A stretch of 50,946 bases of DNA from Xanthomonas boreopolis (GTDB taxonomy: Bacteria; Pseudomonadota; Gammaproteobacteria; Xanthomonadales; Xanthomonadaceae), in assembly GCA_014654535.1 (NCBI GenBank), contig BNBA01000032.1:1-50946 (forward strand), read 5' to 3'. Position numbers and translations under genes: made by a program. The first letter of the stretch is position 1. Every line of letters begins with the position of its first letter. The notes under the pieces were generated by a model. That model did no database searches. It was not told the DNA's origin and worked only from the letters and a program-made list of their open reading frames with translations. Of the stretch, positions 35,431 to 44,932 are shown piece by piece.

Positions 35431-36448
35431 CGACCGTCTCCAGTCCTGCCGAAGCCGGCTCGCCGGCGACCGGGCGGGCTTCGGACTCGTCCGCGGGTAC
35501 CGGCCCGCCGGCGGCGGCCCAGGCGTAGAAGTCGGCCTGCCGGGCCAGCCCGAGTTCGGGATCGGCCAGCATCGCCGCATCGGCCGGATCGATCGCCGAT
35601 ACCGCTTCGGATGCGGGGCGGTCATCGTCGGCCGGCAGTTCCTCGACCAAGACCGGACCGGCATCGACGACGTGCAGCGCGCCCGGCAGCGCCTGCGAGG
35701 CCGGCTCCGGCGGCAGCACCGGCGCCTGCCGCTGCCACCACCACCACCCGCCCAGCGCCGCCAGGCCCGCCAGGACGACCACGATGGCCGCGACGGCCCA
35801 GCCCGTGCGGCCGCGCCGCACCTGGCCGCGGCGCGGCTCCGCCCGGCCGGGGGCCGGTGCCTGGCGCGCAGGCGCGTGGGTATCCGTTGCCGCCATCGCC
35901 GGGGCGCCGGCCAGGGCCGCCTCGCGCAGCCGCACCAGGCGCTCCAGTTGCTCCGGGGCCAGGTCGCGCACCCGGGCTTGCGCGGCCTCGGCCAGCGCGC
36001 GCCACGCAGCGGCATCGGGTTGCCCGGCCGCATTGCGCGGGCAGGCGCGTCCGAGTGCGGCGCGGTAGTCGTCCTCGCTCACGCCGAGCACGTCGGACGC
36101 CATCGGCTCGTCGAGCCCGGCCACGATCCGCAACAACAGGGCCAGCCGGTCCTCCGGCGTCGCCGTCGCCAACGCCGCGAACGGCTCGGGCCAGGTCCCG
36201 GCATGGGCATGGCGCAGGCCCGGGGTCGCCGACAGCAGGCTCCAGAAACGCACCGGCCAGGCGGCCATCAGCTCTTCGTTGGCGTGGTTGCGGAAGGCCC
36301 GCTGGGCGGCGGCGAGCGCGCGTTCCGCCAAGGCCCCGTCCCCGCCCTGCAGCAGCGCCACCACGAAGCCGCGCCGCTCGACGCCGCGCAGGAAAGCCGA
36401 CAACGCCGCAGGGGTGACGGAAGGTTCGGAAGGCGGCGTTGCGGTCAT
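35417..36448 (-). CDS. Membrane protein with degenerate ECF-sigma-like N-terminus
   Basis: The 343-aa product has an N-terminal part like sigma region 2 (residues about 17-73: SAFLRGVERRGFVVALLQGG, then AERALAAAQRAFRN). A region 4-like helix-turn-helix follows (98-136: RLALLLRIVAGLDEPMASDV, then LGVSEDDYRAAL). One transmembrane helix (about 215-238) comes next, then an acidic periplasmic tail. A sigma factor would not normally be membrane-tethered and the promoter-contact segments are poorly kept, so this may be a sequestered or repurposed regulator. Start ATG 36448 follows GGAG at 6 bases. The stop lies within the next gene's start. Confidence 0.65.
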   Translation of the reverse strand: MTATPPSEPSVTPAALSAFLRGVERRGFVVALLQGGDGALAERALAAAQRAFRNHANEELMAAWPVRFWSLLSATPGLRHAHAGTWPEPFAALATATPEDRLALLLRIVAGLDEPMASDVLGVSEDDYRAALGRACPRNAAGQPDAAAWRALAEAAQARVRDLAPEQLERLVRLREAALAGAPAMAATDTHAPARQAPAPGRAEPRRGQVRRGRTGWAVAAIVVVLAGLAALGGWWWWQRQAPVLPPEPASQALPGALHVVDAGPVLVEELPADDDRPASEAVSAIDPADAAMLADPELGLARQADFYAWAAAGGPVPADESEARPVAGEPASAGLETVDDEN

Positions 36449-36552
36449 GGGTACTCCGTCATCGGACGGCATGATAGCGGCGGCCCAGGCGTTCCTGCCC
36501 CCTTGACAGGCGGCTTCGCTCACGGCCCGCTCACGTACCGGACGGCGGCAGG

Positions 36553-36765
36553 TTGTGCACAGCAGTAAAGATCGGCCCTCACAAATCCTCGCCAAGCGCG
36601 GAAAACCCTTGTTTCAGCGATATTTCACCACTAAGTTCCTGTTTCCAAAGAAAATTTGTGCAGTGGCGAAAATTTGTCCAACTTGTGGCAGAGGCCGATG
36701 GGCGCGCCTTTGCGGGCAGCAGTGCAGGGGAAACCCACAACCTTATCCACAGCCAGTGTGGATAA
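36553..36765. other. AT-rich intergenic patch with DnaA boxes upstream of priA
   Basis: The 488-base gap before priA contains TTATCCACA (36743-36751) and its complement TGTGGATAA (36757-36765), two perfect DnaA boxes in inverted order five bases apart. TTGTGCACA (36553-36561) matches the consensus with one mismatch. Between them lies an unusually AT-rich run (49 of 80 bases at 36601-36680 by hand count). It includes two near-identical 13-mers, GAAAATTTGTGCA (36650-36662) and GAAAATTTGTCCA (36668-36680). The arrangement resembles a small DnaA-dependent unwinding region or a DnaA-regulated promoter. Confidence 0.5.
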
Positions 36766-36936
36766 CGCCAATTCCCCAACCGGGACGTGGATTTACATCC
36801 CATTTATCAAACCCCGGCACAGGAACAGGGGCCAAGGGGCCGGCGCCACGGGCGGCGCAGGCCGCCCCGGAACGCCCTCTTCGTCCGGCCGCACACCGTG
36901 CCGCATGAGGATTGACGACACCCCTAAACTGGTCCG

Positions 36937-39120
36937 ATGCCGATCCGCACCCTCCAGGTCGCCCTGCCGGTCCCGTTGCCGCAGCTGTTCGACTACCTGC
37001 CGCCGTCCGGCACCGCCGTCCCGGACGACGCGATCGGCCGCCGGGTCGGCGTGCCGTTCGGCCCGCGCGAACTGGCCGGCGTGGTGGTCGGCCTGGGCGA
37101 GCAGGCGGCCCCGGACGGCCTGCGCGAGATCCTGGCCTGGCACGACGACGTCCCGCTGCTGACCGGCGAACTGCCGCGGTCGCTGCAATGGCTGGCGCGC
37201 TATACCCATGCGCCGCTCGGCGAGGTGCTGGCCACCGCCCTGCCCGGCCCGCTGCGCCGCGGCGAGGCCCTGCCGGATACCCGGACATGGGCCTGGCGGC
37301 TGACCGAAGCCGGCCATACCGGCCGGCCGGGGCTGCGCCGCGGCACCCGTCCGGCCCGGCTCGCGGAGCTGCTGGCCGCCGCCACCATCGACGAAGACCG
37401 CCTGGACCTGCAGTTGGAAGGCTGGCGCGAAGCGGCGCGCAGCCTGTCCAGGCGCGGCCTCGCCGAGCGCGTCGCGGTAGCGCCACCGCCGCCCGATGCG
37501 ATCCGGCCGGGACCGCCGCTCAATTCGGAACAGCAGGACGCGGTGGCCGCGATCGCCGCCCAGTCCGGCTTCGGCACCTTCCTGCTCGACGGCGTCACCG
37601 GCAGCGGCAAGACCGAGGTCTACCTGCAGGCGATCGCCGATTGCCTGGCACGCGGCCGCCAGGCGCTGGTGCTGGTGCCGGAGATCGGCCTGACCCCGCA
37701 GACGCTGGCGCGCTTCCGCGCCCGCCTCGGCGTGACGGTGCACGCCTTGCATTCGGGATTGCCAGATGGCGAGCGCGCGCGGGTGTGGACCGCCGCCGCG
37801 CGCGGCGAGGCACGGCTGGTCGTGGGCACCCGCTCGGCCGTGTTCACGCCGCTGCCGCAGGCCGGGCTGATCGTCGTCGACGAGGAGCACGACGGCAGCT
37901 ACAAGCAACAGGACGGCATCCGCTACCACGCCCGCGATTTCGCCCTGGTGCGCGCCAAGGCGCTGGACGTGCCGGTGATCCTCGGCAGCGCCACGCCGTC
38001 GCTGGAATCGCTGCACAACGCGCTCGGCGGCCGTTACCGCCACCTGCGCCTGTCGCGCCGCGCCGGCGAGGCCAGGCCGCCGCGCGTGCGCGTGCTCGAC
38101 GTGCGCAAGCGCCTGCTCAAGGACGGCCTGTCGCCGGACGTGCTGGCCGGCATCGGCGAGGCGCTGGCGCGCGGCGAGCAGGTACTGGTGTTCAAGAACC
38201 GGCGCGGCTATGCCCCGGTGCTGCTGTGCCACGACTGCGGCTGGACCGCGCCGTGCAACCGCTGCAGCACACCGCTGCACGCCACGCCGATGACCGTGCA
38301 TGCCGGCGGCCGGCGCCTGCAGTGCCACCACTGCGGCGCGCGCCAACCGGCACCGCTGGCCTGCCCGGCGTGCGGCAGCCTGGCGCTGCAGCCGCAGGGC
38401 ATCGGCACCGAGCGGCTCGAGGAAAGCCTGGTCGAGGCGTTCCCGGGCCAGCCGGTGGTGCGCATCGACCGCGGCACCACCCAGCGCCGCGACGCGCTGG
38501 AAACCCAACTGGCCCGGCTCGGCGATGCGCCCGGCATCCTGGTCGGTACCCAGATCCTGGCCAAGGGCCACGACCTGCCGAAGCTGACCATGGTGGTGGT
38601 GGTCGGCATCGACGAGGGCCTGTTCTCGGCCGATTTCCGCGCCGCCGAGAAACTGGCCCAGCAGCTGATCCAGGTCGCCGGCCGCGCCGGCCGCGCCGAG
38701 CGTCCCGGCGAAGTCTGGCTGCAGACCCACCATCCGGAACACCCGCTGCTGCAGACCCTGATCAACGGCGGCTACCACGCCTTCGCCGAGGCCGAACTCG
38801 CGCAGCGCGAAGGCGCCGGTTTCCCGCCATCCGCGCACCTGGCGCTGTTCCGCGCCGAAGCCAAGCACGTGGAGGCGGCCAACGACTTCCTGCGCGCGGT
38901 GCGCGGGCTGCTCGGCCACGGCGCGGTCGAGGCCTACGGCCCGATGCCCGCGCCGATGCCGCGCCGCGCCGGCTTCCAGCGCACCCAGTTGCTGCTCTCC
39001 TGCGCGCAGCGCCCGCCGCTGCACGCGCTGCTCGACCAGGTATTGCCGCAGGTCTACGCACTGCCGCAGGCACGGCGCGTGCGCTGGTCGCTCGACGTCG
39101 ATCCGATGGACCTGTATTGA
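36937..39120 (+). CDS. priA: Primosomal replication restart helicase PriA
   Basis: The 727-aa product restarts stalled forks. An N-terminal 3'-DNA-binding domain (1-105) is followed by a superfamily 2 helicase with Walker A GVTGSGKT (219-226) and DEEH (315-318). The eight zinc-binding cysteines (431, 434, 440, 443, 463, 466, 476, 479) are all present. Helicase motifs V-VI are GTQILAKGHDLP and QVAGRAGRAERPG. The length is normal for the family. The start ATG 36937 gives the family N-terminus. DnaA boxes lie about 170-195 bases upstream. Confidence 0.97.
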   Translation: MPIRTLQVALPVPLPQLFDYLPPSGTAVPDDAIGRRVGVPFGPRELAGVVVGLGEQAAPDGLREILAWHDDVPLLTGELPRSLQWLARYTHAPLGEVLATALPGPLRRGEALPDTRTWAWRLTEAGHTGRPGLRRGTRPARLAELLAAATIDEDRLDLQLEGWREAARSLSRRGLAERVAVAPPPPDAIRPGPPLNSEQQDAVAAIAAQSGFGTFLLDGVTGSGKTEVYLQAIADCLARGRQALVLVPEIGLTPQTLARFRARLGVTVHALHSGLPDGERARVWTAAARGEARLVVGTRSAVFTPLPQAGLIVVDEEHDGSYKQQDGIRYHARDFALVRAKALDVPVILGSATPSLESLHNALGGRYRHLRLSRRAGEARPPRVRVLDVRKRLLKDGLSPDVLAGIGEALARGEQVLVFKNRRGYAPVLLCHDCGWTAPCNRCSTPLHATPMTVHAGGRRLQCHHCGARQPAPLACPACGSLALQPQGIGTERLEESLVEAFPGQPVVRIDRGTTQRRDALETQLARLGDAPGILVGTQILAKGHDLPKLTMVVVVGIDEGLFSADFRAAEKLAQQLIQVAGRAGRAERPGEVWLQTHHPEHPLLQTLINGGYHAFAEAELAQREGAGFPPSAHLALFRAEAKHVEAANDFLRAVRGLLGHGAVEAYGPMPAPMPRRAGFQRTQLLLSCAQRPPLHALLDQVLPQVYALPQARRVRWSLDVDPMDLY

Positions 39121-39200
39121 CGGCATCGGCCTGTGGATGCCGTCCCGCATAGCGGGCCCGGTCGGCAAGCGGATCAATTGGGCGCAGTAAGCGAACGAAA

Positions 39201-39245
39201 GATCCTGAGGCTTCGCCCGTACCCTCATCCGCCCTTCGGGCACCT
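39201..39245. repeat. Dispersed intergenic repeat (copy 2)
   Basis: The sequence from GATCCTGAGGCTTCGCCC to CTTCGGGCACCT matches 12453-12500 with a few substitutions and two single-base deletions. It lies in the 324-base gap between the convergent priA and GH47 genes, which otherwise holds only a terminator. Confidence 0.75.
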
Positions 39246-39398
39246 CGCTACGCGCCCCGGCCTGGCGCAGCGCGCCAGGCGTTCAGGCGTGTGCGAGCCA
39301 ATGGCCCGCAAGCAACACGCCTTCACCCCGGCGGGAGAAGGAAACCGCAGCGCCTCAAACAACACCGGCGAAGCCCGTCGGGCTGAAGTCCCCTCTAC

Positions 39399-39433
39399 AA
39401 GAAAAGCCATCGCCGCCGCAACAACGGCGGCGA
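39399..39433 (-). terminator. Rho-independent terminator of the GH92-lacI-GH47 operon
   Basis: On the minus strand TCGCCGCCG pairs perfectly with CGGCGGCGA (39410-39418 with 39425-39433) across a 6-base loop and is followed by TGGCTTTTCTTG. It begins 11 bases after the GH47 stop. Confidence 0.7.
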
Positions 39434-39444
39434 CGCGCCATCAC

Positions 39445-40887
39445 TCACCAAGTACGCCGCAACGGATGCGCCTCGGTATTGAACACCACCCCGTCGAAAT
39501 CCAGCGCGGTCTTCGGCGCGAACAGCAGGTAGTAGTACTTGAAGGTTTCCGCGAACAGGAAGCTCTCCATCGAATCGTCCTTCTCCTTGCTGCGCACGTC
39601 CTTCAGCGCGGCGAAGCCGTGCTCGGTGCGCGTATCGCGCACGAAGTCCTCGAAGAACACCTTGCCCATGCCGCGATACCGCGCATCGCCCGTGTAGTGG
39701 TACAGGTAGTAGGCCGATTCGACGATCTCCGGGCGCAGCGCATAGCCCGGCGAACGCACCTCCATCGCCGCGTAGTCCAGCGATTCCGGCTCGATGCCGT
39801 GCAGGCGCCACATCTTCAGCCCCGACTCCTGCAGGCGCTTGGCGCGGTCCAGGTCGCCGCCCAGCGCCAGCAGGCCCGGCATGAAGGCATCCAGCGCGCC
39901 GTACAGGGTGGCGGTGCGCTTGCCGCTGTCCATGTCGGCATGGCCGTACCACAGCTCGCCCCCGCGCACCTCGTCGGCCAGGTAGCGGTTGACCGGCCCG
40001 ATGCTGTCCTCCCACATGCGCTTGCAGTCCTCGTCGCCGAACAGCTTCCAGCACTTGAGCAGGTACTCGTAGTACGAATCGATGCCGCCGGCGATGGACG
40101 CATCCTTGTTGGTCCATTCGCCGGTCTCCACGTCGATGTTCAGCCCGACCAGGCCGATCTTGGAGCGGCGCTTGTAGGTCTCCACCAGCGCGCGCTTGGC
40201 CTTGTCGTAGTACTCCTGCTTGCCGGTCAGCTTGGCCAGGGTGCCGAACTCCAGCAGCAGCGTGCCGGTCTCGGCCGGGTTGCTGATCTTGCCGCGGGTC
40301 TTGCCGGTGCGCAGGTTGACGTGGGTGTACGGCAGCCCGGTGGGACTGTCGAACACCGGCGACAGGCGCCGCCCCAGGTCGTCGGCGAGCTTGAGCAGGC
40401 GCTCGTCGTGGGTCATCTGGTAGGCCGACAGCAGGCCGCCGAGCAGGCGGATGGTCACCTCGAAGTTCTGCACTTCGATGTCCTGGTCGAACGACAACTG
40501 GCCGACGATCAGCTCGCGCGCCTCGTTGGCCTCCTTGTCCAGGCCGAGCAGCAACAGCGTGTCGAGCGCGTCGACCGGCGACATCAGCAGCGGCACCGGA
40601 TACCAGTCGCGCGGCTTGCCGCTGAGCGGCTTCAGGTCGTCGTGGCCCTTGGCGTACTGCATGTAGCCCTGCCAGGCATGGCGGGTCTGCTCGCGCACCT
40701 GCTCGGCCAGGCGCGCGGCCTCGGCGTCGTCCACGGCCGGCACCTCGGCCGGCGTGGCCGGGCTGGCCGCGGCCGGCGCAGCGGCGGGGGCGGCATCGGC
40801 AGCGGGCGGGGCCTGCTCGCCGCAGGCGGACAGCGCCAGCGACAGGGCCGCGATCAGGGGAGCATTGCGCAGGGCACGGATCATCAT
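39445..40887 (-). CDS. GH47 alpha-1,2-mannosidase lipoprotein
   Basis: The 480-aa product has a lipoprotein signal (lipobox LSAC, Cys22), a proline-alanine linker, and an (alpha/alpha)7-type glycoside hydrolase family 47 domain. Family hallmarks are present in order: SPVDALDTLLLLGL, FEVTIRLLGGLLSAYQMT, AGGIDSYYEYLLKCWKLFGD, RPEIVESAYYLYHYTGD, SFLFAETFKYYYLLF and the calcium-binding FNTEAHP. GH47 enzymes are inverting, calcium-dependent exo-alpha-1,2-mannosidases, mostly eukaryotic ER/Golgi enzymes; bacterial members are few. Start ATG 40887 follows GAGGA. It is third in the minus-strand mannosidase operon. Confidence 0.92.
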   Translation of the reverse strand: MMIRALRNAPLIAALSLALSACGEQAPPAADAAPAAAPAAASPATPAEVPAVDDAEAARLAEQVREQTRHAWQGYMQYAKGHDDLKPLSGKPRDWYPVPLLMSPVDALDTLLLLGLDKEANEARELIVGQLSFDQDIEVQNFEVTIRLLGGLLSAYQMTHDERLLKLADDLGRRLSPVFDSPTGLPYTHVNLRTGKTRGKISNPAETGTLLLEFGTLAKLTGKQEYYDKAKRALVETYKRRSKIGLVGLNIDVETGEWTNKDASIAGGIDSYYEYLLKCWKLFGDEDCKRMWEDSIGPVNRYLADEVRGGELWYGHADMDSGKRTATLYGALDAFMPGLLALGGDLDRAKRLQESGLKMWRLHGIEPESLDYAAMEVRSPGYALRPEIVESAYYLYHYTGDARYRGMGKVFFEDFVRDTRTEHGFAALKDVRSKEKDDSMESFLFAETFKYYYLLFAPKTALDFDGVVFNTEAHPLRRTW

Positions 40888-40934
40888 CGAGTCCTCAGGA
40901 TGGAAGCGTCGTCTGGTTCGGTAAAGAGGCGTCG

Positions 40935-41996
40935 TCAGCTCGGCCGGGCCGCGCTGCTCTCGCGGATGCGCAGCTGCACCGACGCGACGGTCCGCATCGG
41001 TGGCGCATCGGGGTTTTCCACGCGCTGCAGCAGCAGCGCGGCCGCCTGCCGCCCGCGTTCGCGCGGATCGGCGGTCAGGGTGGTCAGCGGAGGCACCGCC
41101 ATGGCGGCCTCGGAAATGTCGTCGAAGCCGGTGACCGCGAAATCGCCGCCGGGGCGGATGCCGCGCGAGGTCAGGCCCAGCATCAGGCCCAGGGCCACCG
41201 TGTCGTTGTAGCAAACCGCCGCGCTGGGGTGTTCGCTTCCCGCGAACAGCTCGCCGGTGCGCGCGGCCGCCTCGAGCCGGTTCGGGGCCGACTCGATCAG
41301 CCATTGCGGATTCGCCTGCAATCCCGCTTCGGCCAGGGCCTGCTGGTAGCCCGCGCGGCGGTGGTGGCAGGAGCTGGAGGTGGCGTGGCCGCCGAAGAAG
41401 GCGATGCGCCGGTGCCCGCGCTCGATCAGGTGCCGGGTGGCCATGTAGGCCCCGTTGCGGTTGTCCAGCGTCAGGAAGTCCCACTCGGCGCCCGCCAGTT
41501 CGCGGTTGAACAGCAGCACGTTGGCATGGGCGCCGAGCACCTGCTGCAGCTGTTGCGCATCGCTGCCCTCGGCCGGCGAGAGGATGAACCCGGTGGGCGT
41601 GTGCTCCATCAGCGTGGACAGCACGGCCTGCTGGCGCTGCGGCGATTCGCCGGTGCTGCCCAGCAGGGTCACGTAGCCTTTCGCGCCCAGCGCCTCGTCC
41701 ACGCCGGAGGCGAACTCGGCGAAGAACGGGTTGGACAGGTCGTTGATCACCAGCGCGATCGAGGACGACGTGCGCCGGCGCAAGTTGGCCGCGGTGCGGT
41801 TGTACACGTAGCGCTGGCGGCGCAGTTCGGCCTCGACCTTCGCGCGCGTCTCGACATTGACCAGCGGGCTGCCGCGCAGCACCAGCGAGACCGTCGCGCG
41901 CGACACGCCCGCCGCCTGCGCGATATCGGTCACCGTGACCGCGCGCTTGCCGGCCTTGCGCGGCGCCTTGCCGATGCCTGACGTCTTTTCGTTCAT
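40935..41996 (-). CDS. LacI-family transcriptional regulator
   Basis: The 353-aa product has an N-terminal LacI helix-turn-helix (VTVTDIAQAAGVSRATVSLV), the hinge helix NRTAANLRR and a periplasmic-binding-protein-like effector domain (SIALVINDLSNPFFAEFASG ... AVTGFDDISEAAMAVPPLTT). It lies between GH92 and GH47 and likely represses both divergent promoters, releasing on mannose or a mannobiose-like sugar. Palindromic operators in the GH92/TBDR gap support this. The start ATG 41996 (MNEKTSG) is chosen; an ATG at 42008 would add four residues. It lies 91 bases after GH92 and 47 before GH47. Confidence 0.92.
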   Translation of the reverse strand: MNEKTSGIGKAPRKAGKRAVTVTDIAQAAGVSRATVSLVLRGSPLVNVETRAKVEAELRRQRYVYNRTAANLRRRTSSSIALVINDLSNPFFAEFASGVDEALGAKGYVTLLGSTGESPQRQQAVLSTLMEHTPTGFILSPAEGSDAQQLQQVLGAHANVLLFNRELAGAEWDFLTLDNRNGAYMATRHLIERGHRRIAFFGGHATSSSCHHRRAGYQQALAEAGLQANPQWLIESAPNRLEAAARTGELFAGSEHPSAAVCYNDTVALGLMLGLTSRGIRPGGDFAVTGFDDISEAAMAVPPLTTLTADPRERGRQAAALLLQRVENPDAPPMRTVASVQLRIRESSAARPS

Positions 41997-42087
41997 CGCC
42001 TCATCCATTCGCGCAGGTATGCCACATCCGGGGAATCGCCGCGACGCCGGCCGCACCCGCGTTCCATCGCGAGCGGCGCCGCATGCG

Positions 42088-44550
42088 TCATTGCAGGGCC
42101 GTGCCTGGCGTGGCGCAGTACGATGCCGGCAGGTCGGCGACCGCCGTCCCCCAGCCCTGCACCGGCGCCTCGTCGCCCAGTTCGAAGCGCAGCGTGCCGC
42201 CTTGGCGCAGGCGTTGCCAGTCCAGCCACACCGCCTGTTGCGGCTTGCCGTCCAGGCGCACGCCCTGGATGTACTGCAACCGGCGTCCATCGGCTCCCGG
42301 CGCCTGCAGGCGCAGGCGGCGTCCCTCGCCCAGCGCGACCTCGACCTCGGGGAAGCGCGGCGCGTGCAGCAGCAACTGGCCCGTGCCCGGCACCGCCGGG
42401 TACAGCCCCAGCGCGCTGAACAGGTACCACGCCGACATCGTGCCCAGGTCGTCGTTGCCGGTGACGCCGTTGGGCGCGTTGACGAACAACTGCTGGGCGG
42501 CGCGGACCACCACGGCGGTCTTCCAGGGCTGGCCGATCAGCGTGTACATCCAGGGCGCGTGCAGGTCCGGCTCGTTGTTCGGGTTGTAGCGGTACTGGCT
42601 GTAGTAGCTGTACGGGCCGACCACCCATTCCTTGCGCGCGGCGGTGAGCGGCGACCGCAGCAGTTCGTCGTAGGCGAAGAACGCATCCAGGCGCCGCGCG
42701 GCCTGCTCGCGGCCGTGCATGGCCGCGACCAGCCCCGGCACGTCCTGCTGCACCAGCCACTGGTACTGCCAGGCGGTGCCTTCGTGGAAGCCATGCTCCG
42801 AGCGCGGGTCGTAGTGGCCGTTGGCCGGCGTGTACCACTGCCCGTCCTCGCCGCGCGGCCGCGGGAAACCGCCGAAGCCGGTGCCGGCATCGCGCACGTC
42901 GGGGTCCCACACCTTGTGCCAGTTGCCGCCGCGTTCGCGCAGCAGCCTGGCGTCGTCGGCGTGGCCGAGGCCGGCGGCCATCTGCGCCAGCGCGCAGTCG
43001 GCCAGCGCGTATTCCAGCGTCGCCGAGCCTCCATGGCGCGGGTCCATGTCCATGCCCTTGGACGGGAAGGCGCGGTCGTAGGCCACGTAGCCATTGGCCA
43101 GGTAGTTGGCATTGCCGGAGCGGCCCGCATGGCGCGAGTTCAAGGGCGGCATGCCGAAGGCATTGCGGCGCAGCGCCGCCCAGGCCTCGGCCTCGCGGCC
43201 CGCCAGCGCGCCGAAGCGCCACAGGTCGACCAGGAACGGCGTGACCGGATCGCCGGTCATGACGTTGGTCTCGAAGTTGGCATAGCCCCAGCGCGGCAGC
43301 CACCCGCCTTGCGCGTCGATCGCCAGCACGCTGCGGGCGATGTCGCGCGCCACGTCCGGGCGCGTCATCGCCAGCCACTGGTTCTGCGCGCGATAGGTGT
43401 CCCACAGCGAGAAGTACTCGTAGTAGGTCCAGCCATCGGCGCGATGGATCGCGTCGTCGTAGCCGCGATAACGGCCATCGGCATCGCTGCCGGTCAACGG
43501 CTGCAGCAGCGCGTGGTACAGCGCGGTGTACAGCACCGTGCGATCGTCGCGGCTGCCGCCGGCCACGCGCACGCTCTCCAGCTCGCTTCGCCATGCCTGC
43601 TGGGCCAGCGCGCGCATGCGTTCGAAACCGAGCAGCCTGCCGTCCTGCATGCCGTCCGCGCGCAGGTTGTTGCGCGCGCCCTCGGCGTCGACGTGCGAGA
43701 TCGCGCTGGTGGCGGTGACCGCCTGGCCGTCGGCCAGGTCGAAGCTCAACCACGCCCCGTTCGGCTTCAGCTCGCCTTCCATGCTGTGGCGCGCGCCCGG
43801 CACGCCGCCTTCTTCGCCCCAGGTGCCGAACGCCTTGAACGGCCGGTCGAACTCGATGCGGAACCAGGTGGTGTACTGGTGCCCGCCGCAGAAGCTCTGG
43901 GTTACCAGCCGCCCCTCCACGGCGCGGTCGCCGACGACGTCGATCACGCTGCCCACCACCGTATGGCGCTCGTTCGCCTGGCCGACGTTCACCAGCACAT
44001 GGCCCTGGCCCCGATGGGCACTGAAGGTGTAGCGCTCCGCGGCGGCGCGCGGGCGCGCGGTGGCCTCGACGTCGATGCCGCCGTAGTCGGTCAGCCGCAC
44101 CTTGTAGTAGCCGGCCTGCCCGATCTCGCCCTCGTGGGTATAGGACGACGCGTAGTTCCTGTGGTCGAAGCGCTTGGCATCGCCGGTATCGAAATCGCCA
44201 CCGGGCCCGATGCTGCCGGTGACGGGCAGCACCGAGACCTGCCCGCCCTGCTCCCAGCACCCGGCGCCGGACAGGAACGAGTGCCCGAAGCCGCGGATCT
44301 TCTCGTCGTCGTAGCGCCAACCGGCGTAATGGCTGCCGATCGGGCTGACCTGGATCATGCCGAACGGCGCCGACGCGCCCGGGAAGGTATTGCCCTCGTC
44401 CTTGCTGCCGATGAAGGTGTTGACCTCTCGTTCCAGCGCGACCGGCGCGGCCTGCACCAGCGGCGCGATGGCCAAGGCCAGCAGGCAGGCCAGGCCTGCC
44501 AGGGGACGGCGCGGAGAACGAGGGGCGATGAGGGGCGGCAATCGGCTCAT
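42088..44550 (-). CDS. GH92 alpha-mannosidase, secreted
   Basis: The 820-aa product has a Sec signal peptide (ACLLALAIAPLVQAA) and a full GH92 enzyme: an N-terminal beta-sandwich (NTFIGSKDEGNTFPGASAPF, GWRYDDEKIRGFGHSFLSGA) and an (alpha/alpha)6 barrel. Barrel motifs include YEYFSLWDTYRAQN, HEGTAWQYQWLVQQ (the probable catalytic acid segment) and GNDDLGTMSAWYLFSALGLY (the aspartates of the base site). GH92 enzymes are calcium-dependent exo-acting mannosidases, many specific for alpha-1,2 bonds. It is first in the minus-strand operon, divergent from the TonB-dependent receptor. Confidence 0.95.
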   Translation of the reverse strand: MSRLPPLIAPRSPRRPLAGLACLLALAIAPLVQAAPVALEREVNTFIGSKDEGNTFPGASAPFGMIQVSPIGSHYAGWRYDDEKIRGFGHSFLSGAGCWEQGGQVSVLPVTGSIGPGGDFDTGDAKRFDHRNYASSYTHEGEIGQAGYYKVRLTDYGGIDVEATARPRAAAERYTFSAHRGQGHVLVNVGQANERHTVVGSVIDVVGDRAVEGRLVTQSFCGGHQYTTWFRIEFDRPFKAFGTWGEEGGVPGARHSMEGELKPNGAWLSFDLADGQAVTATSAISHVDAEGARNNLRADGMQDGRLLGFERMRALAQQAWRSELESVRVAGGSRDDRTVLYTALYHALLQPLTGSDADGRYRGYDDAIHRADGWTYYEYFSLWDTYRAQNQWLAMTRPDVARDIARSVLAIDAQGGWLPRWGYANFETNVMTGDPVTPFLVDLWRFGALAGREAEAWAALRRNAFGMPPLNSRHAGRSGNANYLANGYVAYDRAFPSKGMDMDPRHGGSATLEYALADCALAQMAAGLGHADDARLLRERGGNWHKVWDPDVRDAGTGFGGFPRPRGEDGQWYTPANGHYDPRSEHGFHEGTAWQYQWLVQQDVPGLVAAMHGREQAARRLDAFFAYDELLRSPLTAARKEWVVGPYSYYSQYRYNPNNEPDLHAPWMYTLIGQPWKTAVVVRAAQQLFVNAPNGVTGNDDLGTMSAWYLFSALGLYPAVPGTGQLLLHAPRFPEVEVALGEGRRLRLQAPGADGRRLQYIQGVRLDGKPQQAVWLDWQRLRQGGTLRFELGDEAPVQGWGTAVADLPASYCATPGTALQ

Positions 44551-44734
44551 TGATGGTCCTGCGGGTCGATGTCGTGTGCTGCGGAGGCCGCCCGGCGGCA
44601 GGTGCCGGACGGCGTGGAGGACGTTGCGGACGGCAGGGTCGCGGAGCCGCCAAGGAGCGGGCAGGCAGGCACGGAAGGGCGAAACGCCCCGGCGGAAACC
44701 CCTTTCCCCATCGTCCCAAGTCCACTGCGCTTGG

Positions 44735-44750
44735 TTTAGATCGATCTAAG
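44735..44750. promoter_or_regulatory. LacI-type operator O1 (GH92 side)
   Basis: TTTAGATCGATCTAAG is palindromic at 14 of 16 positions (only the outer pair mismatched) with a central CG, as in LacI-family operators. It lies 185 bases upstream of the GH92 start and repeats the perfect site at 44933. Confidence 0.7.
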
Positions 44751-44932
44751 TAAATCATGCCCTTTTTCGAAAATGCATTCCGCGCTGCACCATCGGCGGC
44801 CCTGCGACCGCCGGAAAGCCGCGCCTACCCGCATGGCCCTGGCCTGCGCCAGGTATTCCCAACACCACGGTTTCGTATTGCGCAGCAGCATGCGTCCCCT
44901 CGTGCCCTGTGTTAAAAATTTATTGCCGATTG

